Source: Halichondria panicea (lineage: Eukaryota > Porifera > Demospongiae > Suberitida > Halichondriidae). Taken from it: DNA of 64,000 nt. Below the pieces are notes generated by a model. It was not told where the DNA came from. It saw nothing but the letters and a program-made list of their open reading frames with translations, and did not search any database. Positions 1-10,979 of this stretch are shown in pieces (the first letter of the stretch is position 1; each line of letters starts with the position of its first letter). Made by a program: the position numbers and the translations under genes. The DNA is taken from contig NC_087386.1 of assembly GCF_963675165.1 (NCBI RefSeq), forward strand, positions 4,656,169 through 4,720,168, given 5' to 3'.

Positions 1-1185
1 CTAACGTTACAGTATCATGACGGTTCGAGCTGTGGAACAAAGATGTCAACGAGTCTTCATTATTAATTTTGATACGTATCAACGTGTACAGCATTCAAAA
101 TGCAGTGACTTGACATATCCTTGGATGTTATAAGATAATTTCTATCAGCATTTCAAGTTCTATAATTATGGTTTCTTCTTTTTTCAATGTCACAGACAAT
201 GAACTATTACTGTTATGAAATGAACGAAAGTTGAATGAATATACCAAATTCCGGTACACGTTTGACAGTTTCTAGCAGATATAGTTTTCACTGTCATAAT
301 AGGTTAATAGACTCAATGGTGCTGCTAGACAGTGATAGTGACTGTACAATGGAAGTCATCTATGACAAAGGTCAATGGCTTTATTTTTTTGCTTAGGCAT
401 AATTATGAGTTCACAGAGAAGAACATCACAATCCATTAAAAGTTGTTGGTCAATATGCGAATAGACTCCACTTCATCAGTAACAAGCATTTTCAAGCAAT
501 CAACAGAAATGAAGGAGTTCCATAAGTTTCGTGAAACGATAAGTAATAAATCTTCATTTGGCTTATAATCTTCTTCCAGTCAGTAATAGCGAATCAAGAG
601 AACATTAATTTTAACAGTTAGTATATGAGGTCTGATTTGCTCCCCGCAAGTTTGGATAGATGAATTTCTAGTATCAGGATCAGATTTGAAATGTAGTCCG
701 GAACAAGGAAAGTTTCATATGAGGATACTCCAAACTGTCATCATGACCATACTTTAGAATAATTGTTTGTTTTTATTCTTGATATGAAAATCCACCTATC
801 TTGGTCGTTTCTATTTGGCGCAATGGCAAAGCTACACCGGAATCAAGGTGATTTCCAATACTGTTGAGATTATCAAGAGAAACAATACTATTTGACAGCA
901 TAGGAGGTTGTCGATGACAAATCACAGAAGGAGACTAATACTCTTCTATTAAATTGCATAAGCATTGGATGGCGATAACTGATGGGGTCACACTTGTCAC
1001 AGCTTGTAAAGATTTGTGGAAGGTTTGGAATTGAAAGCTCTGATAATGTGCTGATAATGTGCTGGTGTCAACAAATCCAACCAAACCTTTTTCAACAGTC
1101 GGTCTTAATGATTAGCAGGAGTAAGGAAATAGTAGTTGTAGCATCAGAATTTTGTTATATAATACGATATATGTGCGCACATTGA
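1..1185 (-). pseudogene. Decayed NLR LRR fragment (copy A)
   Basis: On the minus strand this is recognisable as LRR-region coding sequence of the neighbouring NLR genes, broken by stops, frameshifts and missing segments. It is nearly identical to 18549-19725, where translated pieces such as LLGFVDTSTLS-like and GNHLDSGVALPLRQIET can be aligned with intact NLR-B. The fragment is cut by the window edge. No intact reading frame remains, so it is a relic that was duplicated together with the gene beside it. Confidence 0.8.
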
Positions 1186-1419
1186 ACATACGAGCGATCG
1201 AGGCAATTCAAGTGTGAGGGGTTTGAAGTCTGGTCTCTCCTAGCTGCAACAATTTATCCACACCAGAAATTATGTGTAGTATATCAATTAGTCTACGTAG
1301 ATGCAGTCAACAAATCCTAAGTAACATAAAATTGTATATAATTATAAGTGTACAATGTAGTGTAAAACTGCTTACTGATGAATTAGCTAAGAGACAAATA
1401 TTGGTTTCCTTTTGACTAT
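1186..1419. other. Spacer between pseudogene and NLR-A 3' end
   Basis: AT-rich sequence nearly identical to 19726-19959. It should contain the NLR-A 3' UTR; no clear polyadenylation signal could be fixed. Confidence 0.5.
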
Positions 1420-4400
1420 TTAAAAGTGACTATGAAGACGATCTTCAATGTGTCTTGTATTTCTGATGTTGTGTAAAGATGCAGGATAAGGTGTATTGTG
1501 TATCAGCTTCCCTTTTGGCTGAAGTATAGTGCGTAATTCTTGAATCTGACAGGGAGAAAATTGGCACTGACAAGTGTACAGATTGATAATTGGTCCACTT
1601 TGAAGTAGTTCCTTCAATGCATCGAAGGCTTCTTTGGAAATTGCATTCGTAGAAATACTGAGGGTTTGAAGGGAATTATTTTGGTTAAGAATTGTGAAGA
1701 CTTTCCTCCAATCAACTGATTGTATTGTAGGCCTGAAATTAGACATTCTGAAATATCCAGTTGTAACTTTGAAACCATCAAGTACTAGGTCCTTTAGAGT
1801 GAAATTACTACCTAAACCTGTAGCTATGTGCTCATAAACTGAGTCGTGAATGTCACTAAATGATATACCCAGAGTATGCAAGCATCTATTTTCTTTCACC
1901 ATAAATTCAATAGCTGGACCAACACTTTCATTCAAAGTTTTAAGTAAACTCAGGTGTAATACTTTAAGTTTGCTGTTTTTCGAGAGCCCTTTCATTAATT
2001 GGCATAATACAGTAGCGTCGATATCGCACGCGTTTAGAGTTAACTCTTGCAGATGTTGATTTTCCTCAAGCATAATTTGAAATGTTCCACCAAGATCTTC
2101 ACTGGTACAATCTACTTTCAAATTTATGAATGATATTTCTAGAACTACCAGGAAAGAATTGTGGTTCAGAGTTTTGAAAAATTGTAACCCTAGAGATTCT
2201 TTGGAGGTGGTCGATGTCGAAAAAAATGTTAATACTTCAAACGTTCTACCAGAAACTAGAAGATGTGGTGTTGCAAATGAACACTTCAAAATATGGAATG
2301 TTGTAATGGAGCTATTGGCAAGTTGAGTGAGCTGTTTGATTTGCAATTCAGTAAGATTGGCATCAGCCATTATCAGCTCCGTGTGTTGATTTGCTTGAAG
2401 CAAATGCTTTACAAGCGAAGCAATAAGCATAGAAGAGTTTTCGGTGCTCGTTTTCCAACAATATTTTATTGCTTTATCTAATATGATGATAAGTGAAAAC
2501 TCAAGAAATTTCATTTCCTTCAGATTAGTTGTTAGCAAGATCGTGAGGGATTCTTCATCACAGCTGGTCCCTGATACATCTAGTTTCTGAACTTGGGGCA
2601 AATCTCTTAGTGTGTATGACAGTTTTTGTAATTGCTTTTTGTTGAGATCACAATCCGTTAGCTTGATGGAATTTAAAGTTTTGCTTTGGGAAAGTAAATC
2701 ACACAATGCTTGTATCGCTGTTTCCCCTTTACTTCCACAATTTGAACAATCTTTAAATGCTCTTCTCTGGCCAGAAAAATTGCAGTATTCAAGGTACTGT
2801 GGTTCAGGTAACTGTGTGAAAAAACTAAATGCATTGGGGCAGATACAGAGATCTGTGTGATACTTAGCTAGGAGGTCAAATTGATGTCCCCGAATGAATA
2901 TACTATCAGGATTTCCGCTGGATGTTATCCTTATAGTATATAGTTTTTTCTGCTTGACAAGAGATTCAGCCAACGTAGCAGTATCGTAACAAGATCCTTT
3001 AACCTGTGAAAAACATACACTTGATATATGAGGATTGTTCGAGACAAATTGTGATATTGACTGAGCATTCAAGTAGCAGTGATTTGAAATAGATATGTTT
3101 GAGGTTTTAGGGGAAAGTTTGATAGTTTCTATAAGCATTTGAGCGTCTGTCACATCTTCATTCAACACAATGGCAGACAACGAATTCAAATTCAAAACAT
3201 TATATATATCGTATGATTTAATTGTGAATGTGTATCCACCAATCTCAATTTGTACACGGTCTACAAACATTGAGATTAGATCGCAGATGGTGTTTACTTC
3301 CATATAAATTTCTTCAAAGTTAACAGACTCAACATTGCTGCTAGACTGCAGTAGTGACTGTACAATGGAATGTGATACTTTCTTCGTGAGGTTACAATTT
3401 AAGAGCTCAATGGATCTTAACTTTTTACTGGAGTAAATCAGTTTACAGAGGTTATCGACTAGTATATCACATTTATTAAAAAGTTCTATACCTCTTATGC
3501 AAAAAGTTTCCATCTCGAAAGTTACAAATCCAAAAAGAGTTTTCAAGGATTCAATAGAAAAAGGTAAACTGTTGGAGTACTGATTAGATATAGATATAGA
3601 GCTTCGCGTAAGCGCTACAGCATAACTTGAATGTGCTTCCATCTTATGATCTGCTACTTCCAGATTTCTTAATAGTGAATTAAGTTTATACATATCCACA
3701 ATTACTACAAAATTATTGAGGTGTTGATTTGCTTTCCATAGCATTGCAACTCTGTATACAACAGTTTCTAGCTTGGTAGCCTCAATATGATTTGTTATCA
3801 GGATCACATTGGAAATGTAGTCTGGAAGAAGGAAAGTTTCATGAGGATACTCCAAGTTCTTTAAACCATAGTAGTTGCAGGGATAACAATCAGGAAGATA
3901 CTTTAGAGTAATTGTTTTGCTGTAGCTAGCACACAAAAAACCACCTACCTCAGTTATTTTTGTTTTGCACAGCGGCAAAGCTACATCAGAATCGAGATGA
4001 TTTCCATGAATACGAAGATTATTTAGAAAGCCAGCTGTCATAATAGGGGAGGGAGGGGGAGGGGGGGCAGGGGGGGCAGGGGGGGCAGGGGGGAAGAAAC
4101 AGCGGGAAGATCGTTGAAGAGAGTGGAGGAGAGTGGGGGAGAGTGAAGGAAAGTGGGAGAAAGTGGGGGAGAGTGAAGGAGAGTGGGGGAGAGTGGGGGA
4201 GAGTGAAGGAGAGTGGGAGAGAGTGGGGGAGAGTGAAGGAGAGTGGGAGAGAGTGGGAGAGAGTGAAGGAGAGTGAAGGAGAGTGGGGGAGAGTGGGGGA
4301 GAGTGAAGGAGAGTGGGAGAAAGTGAAGGAGAGTGAGGGAGAGTGAAGGAGAGTGGGGGAGTGTGATTACTACTAACAGCAGATAGTAGGCAATCCATGG

Positions 4401-7400
4401 AATCAGTTGATAGATTACAAAAGGAGACATCAACATCTTGCAAACTGCTACTGTTCTCTATAATGTCACAGAAGCTGGTGAGGGTATTGGATGATGACTG
4501 GTCACACGTTTCACAGTTTGTAAAAATTTGGGAGCAGTATCGTAGTGACAGTTGTGATACATTTTGGATGTCAATGAACCCTAGTAGTTTGTTGAAAGAG
4601 TGGGTGCATATGCTCATCTCTTTACGATTAATTACTATGCTCTTCTTCGAAATTATTGATGAAGAAACACATACGCTTATTAATTTCTTGCTGTTTGTAA
4701 TGGCTGAACACAGTGTCTTTACCATGTCATGGCTCATTGCCTCAGTAACTGCAAATGATATTTCTTCAACAGTGTCAAACACAGGTAATAGCGTAGCAAC
4801 GTTAACATGTCTTAACGACAAAATTTTACACATTCCAATTGCATTTGCCTCAACGTTTCTTGAATGCATTGCTGTAAAAACCATGCTTTCGAGAGGTAAA
4901 TGGCAGCCTTTGAAGTCAATAAGTTCCCAATAATGATGAGCAGGTGTAAAGGAAATAAATCTCGTAATAATAAATGCGTCAAATCGAGTCAGAGCTTTAT
5001 TGGATAAATCAAGAATGTTGGATTTGATAGGAATCACTTGTGAAGAAGCCTGTAGCTGGCTTTCATACACAAGATGTGCTAGCAGTAGAAATTTCTCTTG
5101 AGCAGACTTTTTATGTTCATCAATGCTGCTGGTTAAATCCAATACACTATCTCCTAAAAGACGTTCATTTGGTGGTAAAAATTTTAATTTTGACAGGCCA
5201 GCCAGAAAAAGAATGACCATTCGAAACCTGGAATTATCCAAATGTGATCTGAGAAAGTCCAGCTTGTTTTCTGAAGACAATACTAAGTGTCTAGCAGCTA
5301 GAAACTCTTGAATGGTTAAATGAAGAAACTGGTAGTTACACTTCATGCTTGTTGCTGTAATGCCATGATGTGAGGTCAGTAGTCCAAGACGTAAAACCTC
5401 CTTATTATTCACATCCTCATATTGGAAAGAAAGCTTATCTTGTAGCATACCAGTGTATGCTATATTGCTAAGCTGGTCAAGATTGCGTAGAATGTGTGGT
5501 GGAAGATTGCTCAAACTATCTAAGGAACGGATGTCGTCTATCTCCCCCAAATTTTCTTTGCATTTTTCAATGTGGTGCTTTATAGTATGTAAAACAAATA
5601 TCTCATATAGCTCTGTGATGGTAGCTGGTAGGTTATACTGGAGACATTGGAATACAAAGAGCACTATTCTGCAGTTGAGCGGAATGTAGCACAATGAAAG
5701 TATGTCAAGACGATCTTTAAGCATTTGAATCAGTGTCTCTGCATGTACCTTGTTGATCAAATTTTTATCCACATAGTTTATTATTTGTTGCTTCGAGAAT
5801 CCTAGAACTTCAACACGCCGATTGACACGCGTTAGCGTTTTCAAAACCCCTGAAGCATACGGCCGAGATGTAATTAATATTGAACAATTTTGAAGCATAT
5901 TTCCATCAATAATTTTTAAACATAAGGAGGGTTTGGACCTACAATTTTCGCTTAGCTCATCAAAGCCGTCTAATACTAACAAAACCTGCTCACCCAAAAT
6001 ATCTGGGTTTTCGAGGTATTCAGCCACCTCACTCACCTGACTTAAAGTCGCAGAAGGTAAAAGATGAACAACTTTAGTTTCTTCGTGAAATTGAATCTCC
6101 CTTAGCTTAACCAGAATGACTAGATGATACTCCTTGAGAATTTCACCATTAGCCCAATCAATGCATAATTTTCTAGTGATGGTAGTTTTACCAACTCCTG
6201 GAGCACCATCCATTAATATTGTTAGGCGACTTTTTTGTGTTAATGAGTTTATGATAGGATAAAACACTTCATTCATTTCAATCTCTTCCTTTTTAGCAAT
6301 AATATTGTCTACTTTGCCATGAATATAGTCATGTTCCATTGTAGATGATTCTTTATAATAACCTGAAGCGTGAATAAGTGCTAGCTTAGTGTATTGTTGT
6401 TTATTATCTCTTTCCACAGGCCAATCATTTGGCATTACAGGCATTTGCTTGTAAACAGTTTTTAGGTACCTAGCGTAATTCGTAACATATTCAGGAGGAT
6501 CAGGAAACAAGTGATTTGCGGCAATGAAATCATCTAGCTTTAATTCTGCAAGACGAACATATAATTATGTTGAGTCAAATAGGTTACGTGCTCGATAGGC
6601 CCTGATAAGTATTCTCTGTGTAGTTAAGGCTTGGGTCAGGCACTGATTACCAACATTTAATGTAGATGATGTAGTGTTAAGGAGATTCATAACCATTATT
6701 AATGTTATTCATTGCAATTGATGTCAGTGTCAAGAAGAAGTCAAGGTAGATCTACTTGCTTAGCTAGCTGCTGGAACTATTGTACAGAATCTTTAGCAAC
6801 AAATGCGGTGGACTTGCACAAGGTAAGACTAGTTGTTTAGGCCCTCAAAAGATAGAGTAGGTTGTCATGATTATATTTCAAGCGGGGAAGTCAATATGTA
6901 CAAAACTGCCTTAGCTATACTGGCTTCTTTAGCTCTGACAGCCACTCTAGAGGTAGGCTATGCTGTGTATCTCAAGAATACAGTAACTCCTACTCTTCCC
7001 CCGCCGGATATTAGTACCTAGCAATGATAAGTTCATCTAGCCTTGTGAAGCTTGACTTAGCATCTTCATGGCCGTATTTGTAGTTCATAGTGGCATGACG
7101 TCATCACCATTTTTGGGGCTAATTAGAATTAAGCTAATTAGTTTTTTGGAAAAAGAAAACATTGAGCTTCATTTTGGATCATTTTGATGCAGCATACACT
7201 GTATATTGCAAATAATACAGCAGTATGAACATAGTGTTAAATTTTGGTATTTACAGCCAGACCTGGGCCTTAACTACGCAGAGTTATTTTTCGCCAGCAT
7301 GATTCTATTCTTGAAAAATGTGCCTGTATTATTATTCTTAAGCAAAAAGTAGAATTACAATGTCTATACAATGTCTATATAAACAAAACGCACACAACTG

Positions 7401-8972
7401 ACACAGCACGAGATTGAGTCATACAATTATGTTGTGTCAGTTGTGTGCGTTTTGTTTATGCCTATACACATTGTACGTCTTTTAATTATGTCAACTTTTG
7501 GGGAATAATCTAAAATTATATATACAGGCACATTTTTCAAACTGCGGGGGAATAATAATAATCATGACTCTCAACGTATCTACATAGCTGACTTGATATC
7601 CACGTTCAGCCATTTTTTGCATTTTAGCCACGAATGGGAGGGATATATACCGTTAGGGCTAGTAAGTTATGCAACACTTAATGAAAATTAATGATATTTA
7701 CCAAAAATGGACATTCCCTGGGGTTTATATAGACACCTATAATGCTAACATTAATTCCAAGCATTATCAAGGGCTAGTGCTCAAAGTATCGTTCTCACCA
7801 TGTGATGAGCAGAATTTCTCTGCTTCATTTGTCAAGTTTGCTCTGATAAGTGCTGCAAGAACATTTTTCTTCATATCACGTCTGTTTTCTTGCTGCTTTT
7901 GAAGTATAGTTTCCAATATAGATCTAGATGCATTATCTCCTAATTTTAGCTTTATTTCTTCTAATTTGACAACTTGTGTTGAATACTCTTCACTGAAAAA
8001 ATCGTCCACATCATGCTGTAACTCAAAAGACAGTTGCATAGAAAAGTGCATGTATTGTTCTGTTTTGTATGACGTTTCTAGGTACTTTTTAAACATAGCA
8101 TTTTTCAGCATAATAAATTTTTCTGAGACAGATATGTCATATAAAATATAATAATATTTGTAGTCCTCCTTTATCAGACTTAATATTGTATCCTCAAGTC
8201 CAAGCCAGAGACCTACTATATACCAATCTGCTCCGAGATAAATTTCACACAACTCCTCTAGTGTTGGTGCTCCTATCAAAGCCAATTCTTCATATTTGGC
8301 TTCTGAAAATAATTATGAATAAAATTAATATATAATTACTATTGCAATAGACTTATTACTTACCTGAAATTTGTTCGGGCAGTCCAACTGCTTTTCGCTC
8401 CTCTCCACGTAGTGATTGTATCGTTCTGACAATATCTGAGCGGCCAATAACTCTACTATCTAATGCTTTGAACAGATCGTAAATGGTTGCTTTGCCAGTC
8501 TGCATCCACTGCACCAATACTTCATTCAGGCATTCGCTAATATTATGCTCACTTTCTTTAATTGCATGTATATCACCATCTTTTAAGCCTAACTTACGCC
8601 CAATGTCCTTCCACTGTGATCGTGCATCCCAAATCTCCTCTTTTAGTGGCATCAAATGAGTGTCCACTCTGAGAACTGCATTTAATATATTGCAACTATA
8701 GCGTTTATTGAGTTACACAATCAACTACAACACGTCTATAGTGGCCTAACTAATGCTTTTCACCATCCTGTATGTTAGAGATAATTATAAGAGCAGCTAT
8801 GCAAGGGGAGTCTAGATATATCTACATGTAGCTATATCTATATATTATTACATTTGTATTATTATATGCATGCATGGACAAGGATTTTATATAACCTACT
8901 TTTAAAAACAAATCACATGCACAAGTCGATTATAGACTCACGGATTCTTGAGTCAGGTTCAGGTCCAGCCAT
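1420..8972 (-). CDS. NLR-A: Death-NACHT-LRR receptor, four exons, about 1990 aa
   Basis: Predicted intracellular innate-immune sensor. Minus-strand exons: 8972-8942, 8675-8364, 8302-7799, 6545-1420; phases close. The ATG at 8972 begins MAGPEPDSRI and is conserved in NLR-B. Exon 2 is a Death domain (DARSQWKDIGRKLGL). Exon 3 opens with a second Death-like helical module (TLEELCEIYLGADWY). Exon 4 has NACHT with Walker A GAPGVGKTT near residue 400, Walker B LLVLDGFDEL near 475, sensor SILITSRPY and a winged-helix segment with FLHLTIQEFLAA, then long ribonuclease-inhibitor-type LRRs. NACHT proteins are STAND ATPases that oligomerise on sensing a ligand; the ligand here is unknown. Oddities: a Pro/Ser minisatellite inside the LRRs, and a 1253-nt third intron that is 48 nt in NLR-B. 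Confidence 0.9.
4035..4360. repeat. Coding minisatellite within the NLR-A LRRs
   Basis: Positions 4121-4360 are 24 copies of a 10-bp unit, gagtgaagga or gagtggggga with variants. Positions about 4035-4095 are G-runs with a CAG every nine or so bases. Read on the minus strand they encode a ten-residue repeat (HSPSLSPTLL type) followed by PAPPAPPPPP. The stretch stays in frame with the LRR exon and is absent from the matching site of NLR-B near 22550. Confidence 0.95.
6546..7798 (-). other. NLR-A intron 3, expanded by inserted repeat DNA
   Basis: Donor G|GTGAGAAC (intron starts 7798) and acceptor CTTGCAG (intron ends 6546) are shared with a 48-nt counterpart in NLR-B (24770-24723). The extra 1.2 kb is AT-rich and non-coding. 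It contains nested inverted repeats: an outer pair around 7312-7327 and 7523-7540 (aaaatgtgcctg type), and a long inner stem at about 7378-7404 and 7433-7459 (aacaaaacgcacacaactga). Confidence 0.75.
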
Positions 8973-9067
8973 GTTATAATAAGATCTATAAAGCTGAATA
9001 TCTTGTGACCTCTTCTGTTTACGTGCCCCTCCCCTCTTTGTGAGCAATGGGGGAGGGTGTGACACAC

Positions 9068-9077
9068 GCGCATGCGC
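9068..9077. promoter_or_regulatory. NRF1-like palindrome upstream of NLR-A
   Basis: The palindrome GCGCATGCGC lies about 96 bp upstream of the NLR-A ATG on the minus strand. It matches the core of the nuclear respiratory factor 1 site and is conserved at 28591-28600 upstream of NLR-B, in a GC-rich patch within AT-rich flanks. Function is inferred from motif and position only. Confidence 0.4.
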
Positions 9078-9189
9078 TATTGGTTGCGGACTAATCAGAG
9101 ATTACATCTACATGTACATGTACATTGTATCATAAAAACAGAACTGAGTGTCCTACACCAAAAAACTATAATAATGGAAGTCTTTCTGT

Positions 9190-9870
9190 TCAATTTTCCT
9201 GCCTCCTCTCTTCAGCCCATTGCCTCAAGACTTTGTAGGCAGCTTTCAGGGTCTCATCTTGCTGTGAGGGGGGTGGGGCCGGGGGTGGGTGTACATTAGC
9301 TGGGCATGGCCTGGCCAACCGTTCTGACCGGTGGCCGGGGGACATGCTTATATATTGTTGTGTTTATATGCAATATATTGCTCTGTATTATGATTATAAA
9401 CCACTGTACAACTGACACTTCGTCTTCTTGCACTACATTAGCTAGTTTTATATTAACGTACAAGCCTACCATACTACTCAACTTAGTAGTTAGCTCTGCA
9501 CTAGAACGCTAGCTAGTGGTAGCTGCAAGAGTCTGCAAAGCTGTTTCATGCAGCAGCCATTAATATGCACTTTGAACTTTTAAACAATCATGGCCCACTT
9601 TTTTCAGCGATGTACTAAATTTAATAACTATAGCTTCATGTCATAAATTAAGCTTTGGTGCCTCCACCGAGGCATCAGTATATACCCATTATTATACTAA
9701 ATTCATGATCAACCATTATGGTACACAATGTAGGTCTGTGTATAATTATAGTATGATACAGGTTACAGATAGGGTTGCTAGGTGCTTACTTTACAGAAGC
9801 AAAATCTGACAAGGTTTGCTCCCATGTCCTTATGATCGGGGAATGCACTCGGGGGAATAGACGCTATGCC
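9190..9870 (-). pseudogene. Duplicated 3' end of the aminotransferase gene (two exons)
   Basis: Two minus-strand exons are present: 9870-9790 and 9261-9190. They correspond to exons 13 and 14 of the kynurenine aminotransferase gene at 28713-36136, with donor and acceptor sites intact and the final stop at 9190-9192. The first lacks six in-frame bases (residues after SAF). No other aminotransferase exons precede it, because the duplicated block ends at 10057. It is therefore a truncated passenger copy and cannot encode an enzyme on its own. Confidence 0.88.
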
Positions 9871-9871
9871 C

Positions 9872-9887
9872 TGTGTGTGTGTGTGTG
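9872..9887. repeat. (TG)8 at a splice acceptor of the pseudogene copy
   Basis: On the minus strand this CA run forms the tract just before the acceptor CAG of the first duplicated aminotransferase exon. The functional copy carries 27 repeats at the same place. Confidence 0.9.
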
Positions 9888-10327
9888 AAATAAATAGTTG
9901 GCTGACTACATTAGCAGCTGTATGTACATCACATAATTATGGCGTAGGCAAGAGGACAAGGCAAGGAAAAAATGACCCAAATTGTATGATCTAAGGTAGA
10001 TCTACTGCAGTTATAATGTAGAAACAGGTGGCAGTGCTTCTGTCGTGCGATACACAGTATAATAGAAAAATCAGTAGCTGTTAATTACTCAGTGTTACTG
10101 CTCACCCCAAGGAGAATATGTCCATGCCATGAGTGAGGACCTGAGACCTCCCACTGAGTTCCCCCCCGTGGTGGCCAGCTCCTGAAATGGCTGGAACCTC
10201 TCAGGAGCAATGTAGCATGTCCGCTGACGAGAGGTGTCAAAAAAGAAAGAAAAATCTGCTGGATTGTTCTGAAGAGAAAAGAAATCACAATTACGAGCAG
10301 GAAAAAAACTCTATAGGAACGAACAAA

Positions 10328-10400
10328 TGGAGAATCCGGGTATCGATCCCAGTACCTCTTGCATGCAAAGCGAGCGCTTTACCACTTGAGCTAATCCCCA
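10328..10400 (-). tRNA. tRNA-Ala (UGC), array unit 1, probably degenerate
   Basis: Minus-strand 73-nt cloverleaf: TGGGGAT acceptor side, GCTC D-stem, anticodon loop TTTGCAT and T-loop ATCGATA. The first base is T instead of G and the anticodon stem has one C-A mismatch (CTCGC/GCAAG), so function is doubtful. Confidence 0.65.
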
Positions 10401-10465
10401 CACATTAGACTAAAGGTTCGCTAGTAACCTGGAAATTAAAGTTCAATTTACAGGCAGGCAAAAAA

Positions 10466-10538
10466 TGGAGAATCCAGGCATCAATCCTGGTACCTCTCGC
10501 ATGCAAAGCGAGCGTTCTACCACTTGAGCTAATCCCCC
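10466..10538 (-). tRNA. tRNA-Ala (UGC), array unit 2, probably degenerate
   Basis: Acceptor GGGGGAT pairs with ATTCTCC and the anticodon stem CTCGC/GCGAG is perfect. One D-stem pair is lost (GAAC instead of GAGC) and the T-loop reads ATTGATG instead of ATCGATG, damaging box B. Likely a pseudo-tRNA or weak gene. Confidence 0.65.
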
Positions 10539-10604
10539 ACACATTAGACTAAAGGTTCACTAGTAACCTGGAAATCAAAGTTCAATTAATAGGCAGACAA
10601 AAAC

Positions 10605-10627
10605 TGGAGAATCTGAGTATCGATCCC
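10605..10627 (-). pseudogene. tRNA-Ala fragment, array unit 3
   Basis: Only the 3' 23 nt of a tRNA-Ala (T-arm and acceptor side) remain. The rest of the unit is deleted, which shortens this repeat relative to its neighbours. Confidence 0.75.
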
Positions 10628-10672
10628 TAAAAGGTTACGGAACAGTTCAATTTGCTATAGGCAGACAAAAAA

Positions 10673-10745
10673 TGGAGAATCCGGGTATCGATCCAGGTAC
10701 CTCTCGCATGCTAAGCGAGCGCTCTACCACTTGAGCTAATCCCCC
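10673..10745 (-). tRNA. tRNA-Ala (AGC), array unit 4
   Basis: Minus-strand 73-nt cloverleaf with acceptor GGGGGAT/ATTCTCC, D-stem GCTC/GAGC, anticodon stem CTCGC/GCGAG and loop TTAGCAT (anticodon AGC). The T-stem CCTGG/CCCGG has one mismatch; T-loop ATCGATA. One of the two best-preserved units and a plausible functional gene. Confidence 0.75.
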
Positions 10746-10810
10746 ACACATTAGACTAAAGTTTGCTAATAACCTGGAAATTAAAGTTCAATTTACAGGC
10801 AGGCAAAAAA

Positions 10811-10883
10811 TAGAGAATCCAGGCATCGATCCCGGTACCTCTCGCATGCAAAGCGAGCGCTCTACCACTTGAGCTAATCCCCC
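10811..10883 (-). tRNA. tRNA-Ala (UGC), array unit 5
   Basis: All four stems can form: acceptor GGGGGAT/ATTCTCT with several G-U pairs, GCTC/GAGC, CTCGC/GCGAG and CCGGG/CCTGG. Anticodon loop TTTGCAT, T-loop ATCGATG. The spacer on either side repeats the motif cacattagactaaaggttcg shared with the other units. Confidence 0.78.
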
Positions 10884-10923
10884 ACACATCAGACTAAAGG
10901 TTCGCTAATAATTACAGGCAGAC

Positions 10924-10979
10924 GGAGAACCCAGGTAAAAGGGGAAACACTGCGAAACACCTCTCGCATGCTAAGCCAA
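10924..10979 (-). pseudogene. tRNA-Ala relic, array unit 6
   Basis: Starts like a unit (cggagaaccc) and ends with ctctcgcatgctaag, but the T-arm is replaced by unrelated sequence. A decayed end member of the array. Confidence 0.6.

Larger units (their letters stand above)
1..10057. repeat. Segmental duplication, copy A
   Basis: This block matches 18549-29607 in the same orientation. The offset is 18548 at the start and 18540 near position 1420 because of small indels. It holds an LRR pseudogene fragment, NLR-A and a fragment of the aminotransferase 3' end. From 1 to about 2447 the copies differ at only a handful of sites; beyond that they are clearly diverged across the rest of the LRR and NACHT exon and close again in the 5' flank. 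Similarity stops after the shared string gatacacag at 10057. The left end is cut by the window. Confidence 0.93.

Noticed and set aside
982-1185. 67-codon plus-strand frame, repeated identically at 19526-19729
   Set aside because: It is antisense to LRR pseudogene sequence; identity comes from the recent duplication, not coding constraint.
4038-4436. 132-codon minus-strand frame and a 67-codon plus-strand frame over the minisatellite
   Set aside because: A 10-bp unit without stops is open in several frames; only the frame continuous with the LRR exon has flanking homology.
6833-7021. 62-codon frame with a hydrophobic segment inside NLR-A intron 3
   Set aside because: Its first codon is TTG rather than ATG, and it lies in inserted intronic DNA with no counterpart in NLR-B.
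8356-8667. Death-domain exon as an independent 103-aa gene
   Set aside because: The apparent first codon is GTG, and a phase-compatible ATG exon (8972-8942) and a downstream acceptor join it to the NACHT gene.
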